The notes: generated by a model not told the origin, from the letters alone. A stretch of DNA of 27,393 bases from Bacillota bacterium (GCA_023443315.1 JAEZVA010000021.1:1-27393), one strand, 5' to 3'; shown: positions 1 through 8,146, counted from the stretch's first letter. Numbers and translations are program-made.

Positions 1-35
1 GCAAGGTGCTGCGGGGCGGATGGGAGGGTTTTATT

Positions 36-242
36 GTGAAGAACGGCATTCATCCTGAGTACAAAGCCACCACGATTACCTGTGCATGCGGCAACGTCAT
101 TGACACAGCATCGACCAAAGAGAATATCCGTGTGGAAATCTGCTCAAAGTGTCATCCCTTTTTCACCGGCAAGCAGAAGCTGGTGGATGCGGGCGGACGC
201 GTTGATCGCTTCAATAAGCGTTTTGGTCGCGACGGTAAATAG
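36..242 (+). CDS. rpmE: 50S ribosomal protein L31 (zinc-binding, C+ type)
   Basis: Structural protein of the large ribosomal subunit. The product is 68 residues and opens with VKNGIHPEYK, the usual L31 N-terminus. Four cysteines at 16, 18, 36 and 39 (CAC and CSKCHPFF) form the zinc site that defines the C+ paralogue, as opposed to the zinc-free form made under zinc limitation. The reading frame is open further upstream to base 6, but the GTG at 36 is the better start: it fits the family N-terminus and has a GGGAGGG Shine-Dalgarno at 22-28, seven bases upstream. A strong terminator follows at 279-305, so the gene is the end of a transcript, possibly monocistronic. Its promoter lies outside the window. 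Confidence 0.96.
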   Translation: MKNGIHPEYKATTITCACGNVIDTASTKENIRVEICSKCHPFFTGKQKLVDAGGRVDRFNKRFGRDGK

Positions 243-278
243 TGCCACAATTTGGCTTTGGCATTGAGACGGTATTGT

Positions 279-317
279 TTAGGCGGTGTTTTTGACACCG
301 CCTAATTTGCTTACGTA
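279..317 (+). terminator. Intrinsic terminator after rpmE
   Basis: An 11-bp perfect inverted repeat (279-289 with 295-305, core AGGCGGTGT/ACACCGCCT) closes a 5-nt TTTTG loop. It is followed by T-rich sequence to about 317. The U tract is interrupted, so it may be less efficient than the others in the window. Confidence 0.8.
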
Positions 318-366
318 TTTTAAGTCGAATTAAAACGACGGGTTGTGCGCAGACGGGTGGGTAGAC

Positions 367-984
367 ATGCAGTATAAAACGATTCGCGTCGGGGCAAAAG
401 ACGAGTTTGTCGAGCAACGCTCACGGTTCATCGGGCGCATTGCGCCGGTTACGACCGAGGACGAGGCAACCGCGTTTATCGGCAGCGTAAAGGCGCAGGA
501 GCGTGACGCCCGCCACAACGTGTTTGCCTATGTACTAAAAAACGGTGTGCGCCGCTGTTCGGATGACGGCGAGCCGTCGGGTACTGGCGGGGTTCCCGCG
601 CTTGAGGTTTTGGTGCGCGAGGGGCTTTGCGATGTCGCCGTGGTCATTACCCGTTACTTTGGCGGGATACTGCTTGGCGCAGGCGGGCTGGTTCGCGCCT
701 ATTCCCACGCAGCAAAGCTTGCGGTAGACGCCGCCGATGCTGTTATAATAAGCGAGTGCCGGGTGCTCCGCCTTGAGATGGCGTACCCGTTTTACGGCGG
801 GGTGCAGCGGGTTTTACCCCGTTACAACGCCCGCGTGCAGGACAGCGACTTCGGCGCAGCGGTGCGATTGGATGTACTGATTCGCGCCGAACGAGTGCAG
901 GCGTTTGCCGATGAGATTATCGAACTTGGCGCGGGCTGTATCCCCGTTACCGAGCTTTCGACTGTTTTTAGCGAGCTGGAGTAA
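367..984 (+). CDS. yigZ: YigZ/IMPACT family protein (UPF0029 + DUF1949)
   Basis: Conserved protein of the YigZ/IMPACT family, related to the eukaryotic translation-control protein IMPACT. The exact molecular role in bacteria is not settled. At 205 residues it has the usual family length. The N-terminal UPF0029 domain shows RSRFIGRIAPV, DARHNVFAYV, SDDGEPSGTGG and ITRYFGGILLGAGGLVRAYS, the family's most conserved blocks. The last ~65 residues form the ferredoxin-like DUF1949 domain. The ATG at 367 was chosen because MQYKTIRV matches the family start and GGGTGGG lies at 355-361. A TTG at 343 in the same frame would only add eight unconserved residues. It sits alone between the rpmE terminator and the dgt leader. 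Confidence 0.93.
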   Translation: MQYKTIRVGAKDEFVEQRSRFIGRIAPVTTEDEATAFIGSVKAQERDARHNVFAYVLKNGVRRCSDDGEPSGTGGVPALEVLVREGLCDVAVVITRYFGGILLGAGGLVRAYSHAAKLAVDAADAVIISECRVLRLEMAYPFYGGVQRVLPRYNARVQDSDFGAAVRLDVLIRAERVQAFADEIIELGAGCIPVTELSTVFSELE

Positions 985-1046
985 ACTTTTTTACACGGAT
1001 ATCACTTTGTTTTGAAAAATTTAAAGGATTTCTTGCGTTTACTTAG

Positions 1047-1052
1047 TATAAT
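1047..1052 (+). promoter_or_regulatory. Candidate -10 box upstream of dgt
   Basis: A perfect TATAAT lies 67 bp before the dgt start, in an AT-rich gap. No good -35 hexamer sits 16-18 bp upstream (the position holds AAGGAT) and there is no TGn extension. It is plausible by position only. Confidence 0.35.
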
Positions 1053-1118
1053 AGGGTAAGAGCAATCTTGTTTGGCATCTGCTAAACAAAACACATGGCA
1101 AGAATACGGGGTGAAGAG

Positions 1119-2126
1119 ATGACCATTCGCGAGCAAACCGAGCTGTTTGAGCTGCAAACGCTCTCGCCGCTAGCCGCTAAGGCGTGCCGTTCACGCGGGC
1201 GACAACACACCGAGGCACACTGCGAGCTGCGAACGGTGTACCAGCGCGACCGCGACCGTATTCTGCACTGCAATGCGTTTCGACGCCTGATGCAGAAGAC
1301 GCAGATGCTGTTAAGCCCCGAGGGCGACCACTACCGAACGAGGCTGACGCACACGCTGGAGGTTTCGCAGATTGCCCGTACCATCGCGCGCGGGCTTCGC
1401 CTGAACGAGGATCTGACCGAGGCGGTGGCGCTCGGGCACGATTTGGGGCATACGCCGTTTGGTCACGCGGGCGAACGCGCCTTAAACGAGGTGTGTAGCA
1501 CGGGCTACCGTCACTTTGAGCAGAGCGTACGCGTGGTGGAGCGGCTGGAGAAGGACGGCGAAGGCTTAAACCTTACATATGAGGTACGCAACGGCATTGC
1601 GTGCCACACCACCGGCGGCAATGCGGATACCCTAGAGGGACAGGCGGTTCGCGTGGCGGACAAGATAGCCTACCTCAACCACGATATCGAGGATGCGATT
1701 CGCGCGGGAATCTTAAGCGAGGAGAACATCCCGTGGCAGGTGCATGTGTCGCTCGGCAACAACAAAACGCAGCGAATAACAACGCTGGTGCGCTCGGTCA
1801 TTGGCGCAAGCCACGACCAGATCGAGATGGACGAAAAAACGGCGGATGCGTTTGCGCTGTTGCGCCGATATATGTTCGACACCGTTTACATCGACCCTGT
1901 TGCAAAGGGCGAGGAGCATAAGGCGGAGCATATCGTTAAGGCGCTGTTTACCTTTTTTATGAAAAACCCCGAGCGTTTGCCGGAGAATTACAAGCGCATT
2001 TTAGAGGCAGACGGGCAGGAACGTGCGGTGTGCGACTATATTTCGGGCATGAGCGACCGTTACGCCACCGCAGTATACAACGATATTTTTATACCAAAAC
2101 CGTGGAAAACGGCGCTGTATGACTAA
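1119..2126 (+). CDS. dgt: Deoxyguanosinetriphosphate triphosphohydrolase-like HD protein
   Basis: HD-superfamily dNTP triphosphohydrolase, which removes tripolyphosphate from dGTP or other dNTPs and so influences the dNTP pool. The 335-residue product has the short Dgt-like architecture of Firmicutes. Visible motifs are GRQ.TE..C..RT.YQRDRDRI near the N-terminus, SPEGDHYRTRLTHTLEV with metal-ligand H78, GHDLGHTPFGHAGE with the HD pair H107-D108, and NHDIEDA near 187-193 with a further Asp. The ATG at 1119 was preferred to one at 1095: GGGGTG at 1108-1113 is correctly spaced, and MTIREQTE is the family N-terminus. dnaG and rpoD follow after 241 bp, a neighbourhood common in Clostridia. Substrate preference cannot be read from sequence. 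Confidence 0.95.
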   Translation: MTIREQTELFELQTLSPLAAKACRSRGRQHTEAHCELRTVYQRDRDRILHCNAFRRLMQKTQMLLSPEGDHYRTRLTHTLEVSQIARTIARGLRLNEDLTEAVALGHDLGHTPFGHAGERALNEVCSTGYRHFEQSVRVVERLEKDGEGLNLTYEVRNGIACHTTGGNADTLEGQAVRVADKIAYLNHDIEDAIRAGILSEENIPWQVHVSLGNNKTQRITTLVRSVIGASHDQIEMDEKTADAFALLRRYMFDTVYIDPVAKGEEHKAEHIVKALFTFFMKNPERLPENYKRILEADGQERAVCDYISGMSDRYATAVYNDIFIPKPWKTALYD

Positions 2127-2214
2127 AGCGGTGTACAAAAAGGAATAATGATACCGTGTGCGAACATTCTATGTAGTATATTCGGTGGAGAAAACCCTTG
2201 TTGTTATGCGGTTT

Positions 2215-2245
2215 TTGTCCATTTTAAGAATTGTTTGATTATAAA
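2215..2245 (+). promoter_or_regulatory. Weak candidate promoter for dnaG-rpoD
   Basis: In the 241-bp gap between dgt and dnaG, TTGTCC at 2215-2220 is followed 18-19 bp later by TTATAA/TATAAA (2239-2245). The rest of the gap holds only a small GCGGT/ACCGC hairpin at 2301-2315 and no terminator for dgt, so readthrough from dgt is also possible. Confidence 0.3.
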
Positions 2246-2367
2246 AGTGTTCGCGTAGCAACCCTTTTACAAAGTCATACGCCCGACATCTTACGGGGCG
2301 GCGGTGTTTTACCGCTGTGTTAGCAAGTGGCAATACAAGCAGGCGCGACAGGAAAGGGTGAAACGCT

Positions 2368-4131
2368 GTGGCAATATCCGAACGGTTTTTGGAAGAGCTT
2401 AAATACAAATCCGACGTCGTGCAGATGGTATCCTCCTATGTCACGCTTAAGCGTGCTGGTCGAAACCTTGTCGGGCTGTGCCCCTTTCACAACGAAAAGT
2501 CACCGTCGTTTACCGTGTATCCGGACAACCAGTCGTTTTACTGCTTCGGCTGCGGGGCGGGCGGCGATATCATCAGTTTTATTAAGCGAATAGAGAATTT
2601 GGAATATATTGAGGCGGTCAAGCTGCTTGCCGACAGGGCGGGCATGCACCTGCCCACCGACGATCAGGACGAGCGGGTACTCCGTCTGCGGGGTAAGATC
2701 CTTGAAATCAACCGCGAAGCCGCACGCTTTTACTATCATATGCTCACTGGCGAACAGGGCAGAAACGCGCTCTCCTATCTGCGCTCGCGCGGTCTTTTAG
2801 ACGCTACCATCACCCGCTTTGGGCTTGGTTATGCGCGCGAAAGCTGGGACGACCTGCTGCGCCATATGACGACAAAGGGCTACAGTGAGGAAGAGCTGCT
2901 GGCAGCCAACCTGTGCGGGCGCGGCAAAAACAACGGTCTGTACGACCAGTTTAGAAACCGCATCATCTTTCCCATCATCGACCTACGCGGCAACGTCGTT
3001 GCCTTTGGCGGGCGCGACTTAGGCGAGCGAGGACCCAAATACCTCAACTCGTCCGACACGCCGGTGTTTAGCAAAAGCAGAACGCTGTACGCCCTTAACA
3101 TCGCCAAGGGCACCAAAGAAAAGCGTATGATACTTGCAGAGGGGTACATGGACGTCGTTGCCATTCATCAAGGCGGGTTTGACAACGCCGTTGCGTCGCT
3201 AGGTACGGCACTTACCGCCGAGCACGCGCGGCTGATCTCAAGCTATGTGGGGGAGGTCGTAATTGCCTACGATTCAGACGAGGCGGGGCAGAAGGCGACC
3301 AAACGCGCCATCAGCGTGCTTGAGCCCACCGGAATGCACATCAAGGTGCTTAAGATGGAGGGCGCAAAAGACCCCGACGAATTCATTAAAAAGTTTGGCT
3401 CGGCACGGTTTCGCATGCTGCTCGACGGTTCGTCCAACTCTACCGAGTACGAGCTTGCAAAGACCAAGGCGCGGTACGATACCGACACCGCCGACGGCAG
3501 GGTAAGCTATCTGAAGGAAGCGTGCACGGTGCTGTCGGAGATAAAAAGCCCCGTGGAGCGAGAGGTATATGCGTCCCGCCTTGCCGAGGAGCTTGGCATA
3601 CAGCGGCAGGCCATCGACGAGCAGATTAAGGGCATACTCGAAAAACGAAGGCGTTCGCAGGATAAAAAGCAGCGCCGCGATGTGCGGGTGATGAATCCCG
3701 TGCAAAGCGGTATGGACACGATAAACCCCCAGAGGCAGGCAAACCTAAAGGCGGCAATCGCCGAAGAAAGCCTGATTGCGATGCTGATGAAACACCCGGA
3801 TTATCTCGAACTAATCGACAAGACGGTTACCCCAGACAGCTTTGTGACCGAGTTTAACCGGCTGGTGTTTGAGCGTGTGACAGAGCGCATCCGCGAGAGC
3901 GGGCAGTGCAGCCTGACCGCGTTGTCCGGACAGTTTACCGATGCGCAGATATCCCGCATTGCATGGATTTTAGCGCAGTCCGCCATCAAGAATTTTTCCC
4001 GCGAGGACGCACAGCAAAACGCCGAAGCGCTCAAACGCTGCAAGTCGGAAAAAACACCTGAACAGGTGGCGAAGCTAGCCGGAGCAGAGCTGGAGGAGTT
4101 TGTAAAAAGTTTAAACGCAAAAAAGCGCTGA
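2368..4131 (+). CDS. dnaG: DNA primase
   Basis: Synthesises RNA primers for Okazaki fragments and replication restart, working with the replicative helicase. The product is 587 residues, normal for DnaG. The N-terminal CHC2 zinc finger has C38-x2-H41 and C59-x2-C62. The central RNA-polymerase domain includes YLNSSDTPVF. The Toprim core shows E258 in AEGYMDVVAIHQGG and the D302-x-D304 pair in AYDSDEAGQKA, the metal-binding catalytic residues. The C-terminal ~150 residues are the less conserved helicase-binding domain. Translation starts at GTG 2368, seven bases after AAAGGGTG (2353-2360). rpoD follows 66 bp later, as in the macromolecular-synthesis operon. rpsU, the first gene of that operon in other bacteria, is not here. 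Confidence 0.97.
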   Translation: MAISERFLEELKYKSDVVQMVSSYVTLKRAGRNLVGLCPFHNEKSPSFTVYPDNQSFYCFGCGAGGDIISFIKRIENLEYIEAVKLLADRAGMHLPTDDQDERVLRLRGKILEINREAARFYYHMLTGEQGRNALSYLRSRGLLDATITRFGLGYARESWDDLLRHMTTKGYSEEELLAANLCGRGKNNGLYDQFRNRIIFPIIDLRGNVVAFGGRDLGERGPKYLNSSDTPVFSKSRTLYALNIAKGTKEKRMILAEGYMDVVAIHQGGFDNAVASLGTALTAEHARLISSYVGEVVIAYDSDEAGQKATKRAISVLEPTGMHIKVLKMEGAKDPDEFIKKFGSARFRMLLDGSSNSTEYELAKTKARYDTDTADGRVSYLKEACTVLSEIKSPVEREVYASRLAEELGIQRQAIDEQIKGILEKRRRSQDKKQRRDVRVMNPVQSGMDTINPQRQANLKAAIAEESLIAMLMKHPDYLELIDKTVTPDSFVTEFNRLVFERVTERIRESGQCSLTALSGQFTDAQISRIAWILAQSAIKNFSREDAQQNAEALKRCKSEKTPEQVAKLAGAELEEFVKSLNAKKR

Positions 4132-4197
4132 CATCGATAGCATATAAGAACGAATGAATCAGGGAATGTGTAAATAAGAGCCGCGGCAAGCGGCAGA

Positions 4198-5289
4198 ATG
4201 GATGAAGCTATGAGTACGCAAGACAAAAAGAACCTGCTTACCGACCTTATCGAGCAGGGAAAAACGAAGGGGAAGCTCACGACCAAAGAGATTAACGACG
4301 TGCTTGAGGAGCTTGACTTTGACGTCGATCAGGTGGACAAGCTCTACGATGTGCTAGAGAGCAACAACGTAGAGATTGTAGAGGATTTTGCGCCAACACT
4401 GGACTTTAACATCGACGTACAGGACGAAAACCTAGAGTACGCGCTTGCCTCCGAGGGTATTAGCATCGACGACCCCGTCAAGGTCTACCTCAAGGAGATT
4501 GGACGGGTGCCCCTGCTTTCCCCGGAGGAAGAGATAGAGCTTGCCACGCGCATGGGACACGGCGATGACTACGCCCGCAAGCGTTTAAGCGAAGCAAACC
4601 TGCGCCTTGTGGTTAGCATCGCGAAGCGCTACGTCGGCAGAGGTATGCAGTTTCTTGATTTAATTCAAGAGGGCAACCTCGGTCTGATTAAGGCCGTTGA
4701 GAAGTTTGACCACACCAAGGGCTTTAAGTTCTCGACCTACGCCACATGGTGGATTCGTCAGGCGATTACCCGCGCCATTGCCGACCAGGCAAGAACCATC
4801 CGTATCCCCGTTCATATGGTCGAGACCATCAACAAGGTAAAAAAGGTGACCAGCCAGCTGTTGCATAAAAACGGTCACGAGCCCACGGCGGAAGAGATTG
4901 CCACCGAGCTTGATATGCCCGCCGATAAGGTGCGCGAGATCATGCGCGTTGCGCAGGAGCCGGTTTCCCTCGAGACCCCCATCGGCGAGGAGGAAGACAG
5001 CCACCTCGGCGACTTTATCCCCGACGAGGACGCCCCGGCACCCGCCGAGGCAGCGTCACACACCCTGCTCAAGGAGCAGCTTGGCGATGTACTGCAAACC
5101 CTTACCCCCCGTGAGGAGAAAGTGCTTAAGCTACGCTTTGGTCTGGAGGACGGACGCTCCCGCACGTTAGAAGAGGTGGGCAAGGAGTTTAACGTTACCC
5201 GTGAACGCATCCGTCAGATTGAGGCAAAGGCACTGCGCAAGCTGCGCCACCCCAGCCGCAGCAAAAAACTCAAGGATTTTCTTGATTAG
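4198..5289 (+). CDS. rpoD: RNA polymerase primary sigma factor (SigA/RpoD)
   Basis: Principal housekeeping sigma factor directing RNA polymerase to -10/-35 promoters. The product is 363 residues, close to B. subtilis SigA. Region 1.1 spans roughly residues 8-65, region 1.2 begins near DDPVKVYLKEIGRVPLLS (91-108), and regions 2.1-2.4 include RLVVSIAKRYVGRGMQFLDL, EGNLGLIKAVEKF and YATWWIRQAITRAIADQ (181-197). Region 3 covers about 207-260, and region 4.2 has the helix-turn-helix LEEVGKEFNVTRERIRQIEA. No non-conserved insert is present, as in Gram-positives. The start is uncertain by four codons: ATG 4198 lacks an obvious Shine-Dalgarno, while ATG 4210 has a weak GGATG six bases away. A small hairpin (4180-4194) lies just upstream. 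Confidence 0.97.
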   Translation: MDEAMSTQDKKNLLTDLIEQGKTKGKLTTKEINDVLEELDFDVDQVDKLYDVLESNNVEIVEDFAPTLDFNIDVQDENLEYALASEGISIDDPVKVYLKEIGRVPLLSPEEEIELATRMGHGDDYARKRLSEANLRLVVSIAKRYVGRGMQFLDLIQEGNLGLIKAVEKFDHTKGFKFSTYATWWIRQAITRAIADQARTIRIPVHMVETINKVKKVTSQLLHKNGHEPTAEEIATELDMPADKVREIMRVAQEPVSLETPIGEEEDSHLGDFIPDEDAPAPAEAASHTLLKEQLGDVLQTLTPREEKVLKLRFGLEDGRSRTLEEVGKEFNVTRERIRQIEAKALRKLRHPSRSKKLKDFLD

Positions 5290-5296
5290 GCTGCGT

Positions 5297-5325
5297 TTGA
5301 CAGAACGCCCTTGCTCCGATATAAT
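5297..5325 (+). promoter_or_regulatory. Perfect consensus sigma-A promoter for the rrf2 gene
   Basis: TTGACA at 5297-5302, a 17-bp spacer and TATAAT at 5320-5325 match the consensus exactly. The -35 hexamer begins 8 bp after the rpoD stop codon. Transcription would start near 5332, about 47 nt before the rrf2 ATG, in a very AT-rich stretch that could hold an operator. Confidence 0.9.
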
Positions 5326-5378
5326 GAAAATATATAAAAATGGTATACTACAAATGACGGATAAAGGAGAGAATACGC

Positions 5379-5777
5379 ATGCATATGACACTCGAGGCCG
5401 ATTACGCTGTGCGCATCGTGCATTGCCTAGTAAAAGACGGCGGGCGGATGGATGCAAAGCGAATCTCCGAACAATCGGGCGTTACCCTCCGTTTTGCGCT
5501 TAAGATTCTGCGCAAGCTGGTTGGCGGTGGCATTATCAAGTCCTTTAAGGGCACGCAGGGCGGGTATGAGCTTGCAAAACCCGCAGGGCAGATCTCACTG
5601 CGCGACGTGATTGAGACGGTAGAGGGGCGCTATGCCATAAGCCGCTGTGAGTGCGACGAATACGAGTGCACCCATATGCCGGATGGACACTGCCCGTATC
5701 ATTCCGTCTACGCAAAGATATCGGAAGAAGTCAGGGTCAAGCTGGACAAAATCAAGTTTGACTCCCCCTCTTTCTAG
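5379..5777 (+). CDS. Rrf2-family transcriptional regulator with probable Fe-S ligands
   Basis: Winged-helix DNA-binding regulator of 132 residues, the usual Rrf2 length. The N-terminal half carries the Rrf2 wHTH: MTLEADYAVRIVHCL, then RISEQSGVTLRFALKILRKL as recognition region, then the wing GTQGGYELAKP and ISLRDVIETVEG. Cysteines at 90, 92, 97 and 105 plus H108 lie in the loop where IscR, NsrR and RirA bind an iron-sulfur cluster, so the protein probably senses Fe-S status, iron, NO or redox. The ATG at 5379 has AAGGAGA at 5364-5370; another ATG at 5385 is possible. It is transcribed from its own consensus promoter and ends before the terminator at 5870. The regulated genes are unknown; autoregulation is typical for the family. 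Confidence 0.92.
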   Translation: MHMTLEADYAVRIVHCLVKDGGRMDAKRISEQSGVTLRFALKILRKLVGGGIIKSFKGTQGGYELAKPAGQISLRDVIETVEGRYAISRCECDEYECTHMPDGHCPYHSVYAKISEEVRVKLDKIKFDSPSF

Positions 5778-5869
5778 CCGCAACGGGCAACGGCTTTAAG
5801 ACCTAAGATACGCCTAAGGGATATGAAATAAAACGACGCGGCATACATAACGGATATGTGACTGAGAAT

Positions 5870-5906
5870 AAATACATGGCCTGATTATCATGCCATGTAT
5901 TTTTGC
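5870..5906 (+). terminator. Intrinsic terminator between rrf2 and the CDF gene
   Basis: An 11-bp stem (5870-5880 with 5892-5902, core ATACATGGC/GCCATGTAT) has an 11-nt loop and its T-run TATTTTTG overlaps and follows the 3' arm. It ends the rrf2 transcript. Because it is only 36 bp before the CDF start, it could also act as a leader attenuator for that gene. Confidence 0.82.
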
Positions 5907-5941
5907 TACCGAGTGCCAGTAATTAATAAAAGAGGCGATGC

Positions 5942-7132
5942 GTGTTGACACAGCTGCTGTTAAAGCTCTTCATCAAGGAAACACAAGGCGAGCCCGAAAA
6001 AGGGCTACGCCAGCGCTATGGTACGCTCAGCGGTACGGTGGGCATCTGCACCAATATTGTTTTGGTGGCGGGTAAGCTTGCGGTCGGGCTTATTTCGGGA
6101 AGTATCTCGATTATCGCCGACGCTGTCAACAACCTTTCGGATGCGGCGTCTTCTGTTGTTACGCTGGTGGGGTTTCGTATGGCGGCAAAGCCAGCCGACC
6201 GCGAGCATCCCTTCGGGCACGCGCGGTTTGAGTACCTGTCGGGGCTTGTGGTGTCAATTATGATATTGCTCATCGGCGTTGAGCTGCTTAAATCGTCAGT
6301 AGATAAGATCATTCACCCCGAGCCGATTAACGCGTCTCTGACCACGGTTATCGTGCTGTTACTCAGCATACTGCTTAAGCTATGGCAGGGCAGCTTCTAC
6401 CGCACGGTGGGCAAGCGCATCTCCTCTGCGGCGCTGATGGCGTCTGCGACCGACAGCATGAGCGATGTCATTTCCACCACGGCGGTGCTTGTCAGCACGG
6501 CGATTGCATGGCAGACGGGGCTGCAGCTCGATGCCTATATGGGGCTTGCGGTGGCGGTCTTTATCCTGTATTCTGGGATTAAGATGATCAACGTTACGGT
6601 CGGTCCAATCCTTGGTGAAGCGCCGGACGAAACACTGGTGCGGGAGATCGAGGAGCGAATTAAAAGTTACGACGGGGTAATTGGCATGCACGATCTGATG
6701 GTGCACAACTACGGTCCCGGTAACAGCTTTGCGTCGGTGCATGTAGAGGTGGACGCCAAGGAGGATATCCTAAAAAGCCATGACCTGATTGACAACATTG
6801 AGCGCGAAATCAGCCGGGATTTGAGCATACAGCTCGTTATCCATCACGACCCCGTTGTCACCGACGACCCGGAGCTTAGCGAGCTGATGGCGTATGTGAC
6901 CGGCGTTGTGGTGGGCATTGACCCGTGTCTAAACCTGCACGACTTTCGCATCGTCCGCGGACCGACCCACACAAACCTCATCTTTGATGTGGTAGTGCCC
7001 TGCGGCTGCGTCACCCCCCACGCGGAGCTTGCGGATCGGATAGCGGCGCAGATTAAGCGGCGCGACCCAAACCTGTATGCAGTTATTACGATAGACAGCA
7101 GCTACATCTCAAAAAACCTGCCCGCACGTTAG
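5942..7132 (+). CDS. Cation diffusion facilitator, Mn-type metal site, duplicated C-terminal domain
   Basis: Inner-membrane metal/proton antiporter exporting divalent cations. Of 396 residues, about 30-220 form the six-helix transporter domain. The metal site is N63-x3-D67 in TM2 (ADAVNNLSDAASS) and D171-x3-D175 in TM5 (DSMSDVIS). Zinc CDFs have H at the first positions; N/D here is the pattern reported for manganese exporters such as MntE and MneP. Two ferredoxin-like cytoplasmic domains follow in tandem, about 230-305 (GVIGMHDLMVHNYGPG) and 312-390 (CLNLHDFRIVRGPTH), so the protein is ~90 residues longer than a one-domain CDF. The GTG at 5942 has GAGG six bases upstream; TTG 5945 is an alternative. 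The gene stands between two terminators; its promoter is unclear. Confidence 0.92.
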   Translation: MLTQLLLKLFIKETQGEPEKGLRQRYGTLSGTVGICTNIVLVAGKLAVGLISGSISIIADAVNNLSDAASSVVTLVGFRMAAKPADREHPFGHARFEYLSGLVVSIMILLIGVELLKSSVDKIIHPEPINASLTTVIVLLLSILLKLWQGSFYRTVGKRISSAALMASATDSMSDVISTTAVLVSTAIAWQTGLQLDAYMGLAVAVFILYSGIKMINVTVGPILGEAPDETLVREIEERIKSYDGVIGMHDLMVHNYGPGNSFASVHVEVDAKEDILKSHDLIDNIEREISRDLSIQLVIHHDPVVTDDPELSELMAYVTGVVVGIDPCLNLHDFRIVRGPTHTNLIFDVVVPCGCVTPHAELADRIAAQIKRRDPNLYAVITIDSSYISKNLPAR

Positions 7133-7175
7133 TTGGTACCTTGGTGGGCGATTTGCAACATCAGTCACGCAATGC

Positions 7176-7210
7176 AACAGGCGGGGAAAAGCTCCCCGCC
7201 TGTGTTTTTA
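7176..7210 (+). terminator. Strong intrinsic terminator after the CDF gene
   Basis: A GC-rich stem of 10-11 bp (7177-7187 with 7193-7203, ACAGGCGGGG/CCCCGCCTGT), a short A-rich loop, then GTTTTTA. It separates the CDF transcript from the oppositely oriented araC-type gene. Confidence 0.92.
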
Positions 7211-7306
7211 CTGTTATGTAATAAGAATGTATAAAAATGAAGCTAAAAGCAGTGATACATGGACTTTAACGCAGCTTTTTAACTATACTTTTATCGGGGA
7301 AACGGA

Positions 7307-8146
7307 TTACTCTTTATGATGAGCAAGCCGTTCTTTGCGGTATGCAAGGGGGCTTGTCCCCTTTATACGGCGAAACACACGCGAAAAATACAACGGGTCT
7401 TCAAACCCCACCGAGCCTGCAACCTCGGTGACCGAAAGTGCGGTGGAAAGCAGGACGCACGCCTTTGTGATGCGATACCGCGCCACATATTCGTTGGGGG
7501 AAATAGACAGCTGTTTTACGAACACGCGGTACAGGTGACTGCGGCTAATTCCCACATGGGCGGCGATGTCATCTACCGTAATACGCCCGGCGTAGTTGCG
7601 CTCAATATAGCGCAGCGCGTGCTCGGCGTACGAATACCCCACCTCCGCCTCTTGGGGCGGCTTTTTTGCGCTTTCTATCAAATATGCGAGAAACAGATAC
7701 AGGTGCCCGCACATCCGCGCCTCTTGGTGGGCGCTCCCCCCCTGCGCGTTTACAATGGATTCCAAAAACAAACGGATCTGTTCACGGTCAGAACATCGAA
7801 TTACGGGTTTCTCCTCGGTAAAGGGAGTGAGCCGCAGTAGATGCTGAGAATCGCTGCCATAAAAGCCGACCCAAAGGTATTGCCACGGGTCATGTTCGTT
7901 TGCGGTGTAGGAGACAAGGCTGTTTGGCGAAACCAAAAAGACCTCGCCGGCAGATACACGGTGTTGTTTTCCATCAATCATCAGCACGCCGCACCCCGAC
8001 ACCACGTAGTGAATCAGGTAATGGTCGCGAACGGCGGGTCCCCATGTATAGGAGGGCGCGCACTGTTGACGTCCGGTGTTGTACACCGCAAGCCCAAGAC
8101 CTTCACGCGTTTGAAAGGATTGGTTAAACCTGCCTTGCTGGACCAC
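7307..8146 (-). CDS. AraC-family transcriptional regulator with cupin sensor domain
   Basis: Transcription regulator of 279 residues in the classic two-part layout. Residues ~15-110 form the AraC-type ligand-binding cupin (HYVVSGCGVLMIDG, AGEVFLVSPNSLVSYTA, QYLWVGFYG), a domain that often binds a small sugar or other carbon compound. Residues ~175-272 form the double helix-turn-helix: ITVDDIAAHVGISRSHLYRVF and LSVTEVAGSVGFEDPLYFSR, ending in the signature GTSPLAYRK. The GTG at 8146 has an AGGGGG-like Shine-Dalgarno eight bases upstream; an ATG at 8154 is out of frame. The gene is divergent from the decarboxylase subunit operon, sharing a 358-bp intergenic region, so regulation of that operon is a reasonable guess but not proven. 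Confidence 0.93.
   Translation of the reverse strand: MVQQGRFNQSFQTREGLGLAVYNTGRQQCAPSYTWGPAVRDHYLIHYVVSGCGVLMIDGKQHRVSAGEVFLVSPNSLVSYTANEHDPWQYLWVGFYGSDSQHLLRLTPFTEEKPVIRCSDREQIRLFLESIVNAQGGSAHQEARMCGHLYLFLAYLIESAKKPPQEAEVGYSYAEHALRYIERNYAGRITVDDIAAHVGISRSHLYRVFVKQLSISPNEYVARYRITKACVLLSTALSVTEVAGSVGFEDPLYFSRVFRRIKGTSPLAYRKERLAHHKE

Noticed and set aside
5778..5941. Possible Mn riboswitch (yybP-ykoY type) before the CDF exporter
   Set aside because: The position and the terminator are suggestive, but I could not find the conserved yybP-ykoY loop sequences. The hairpin is adequately explained as the rrf2 terminator.
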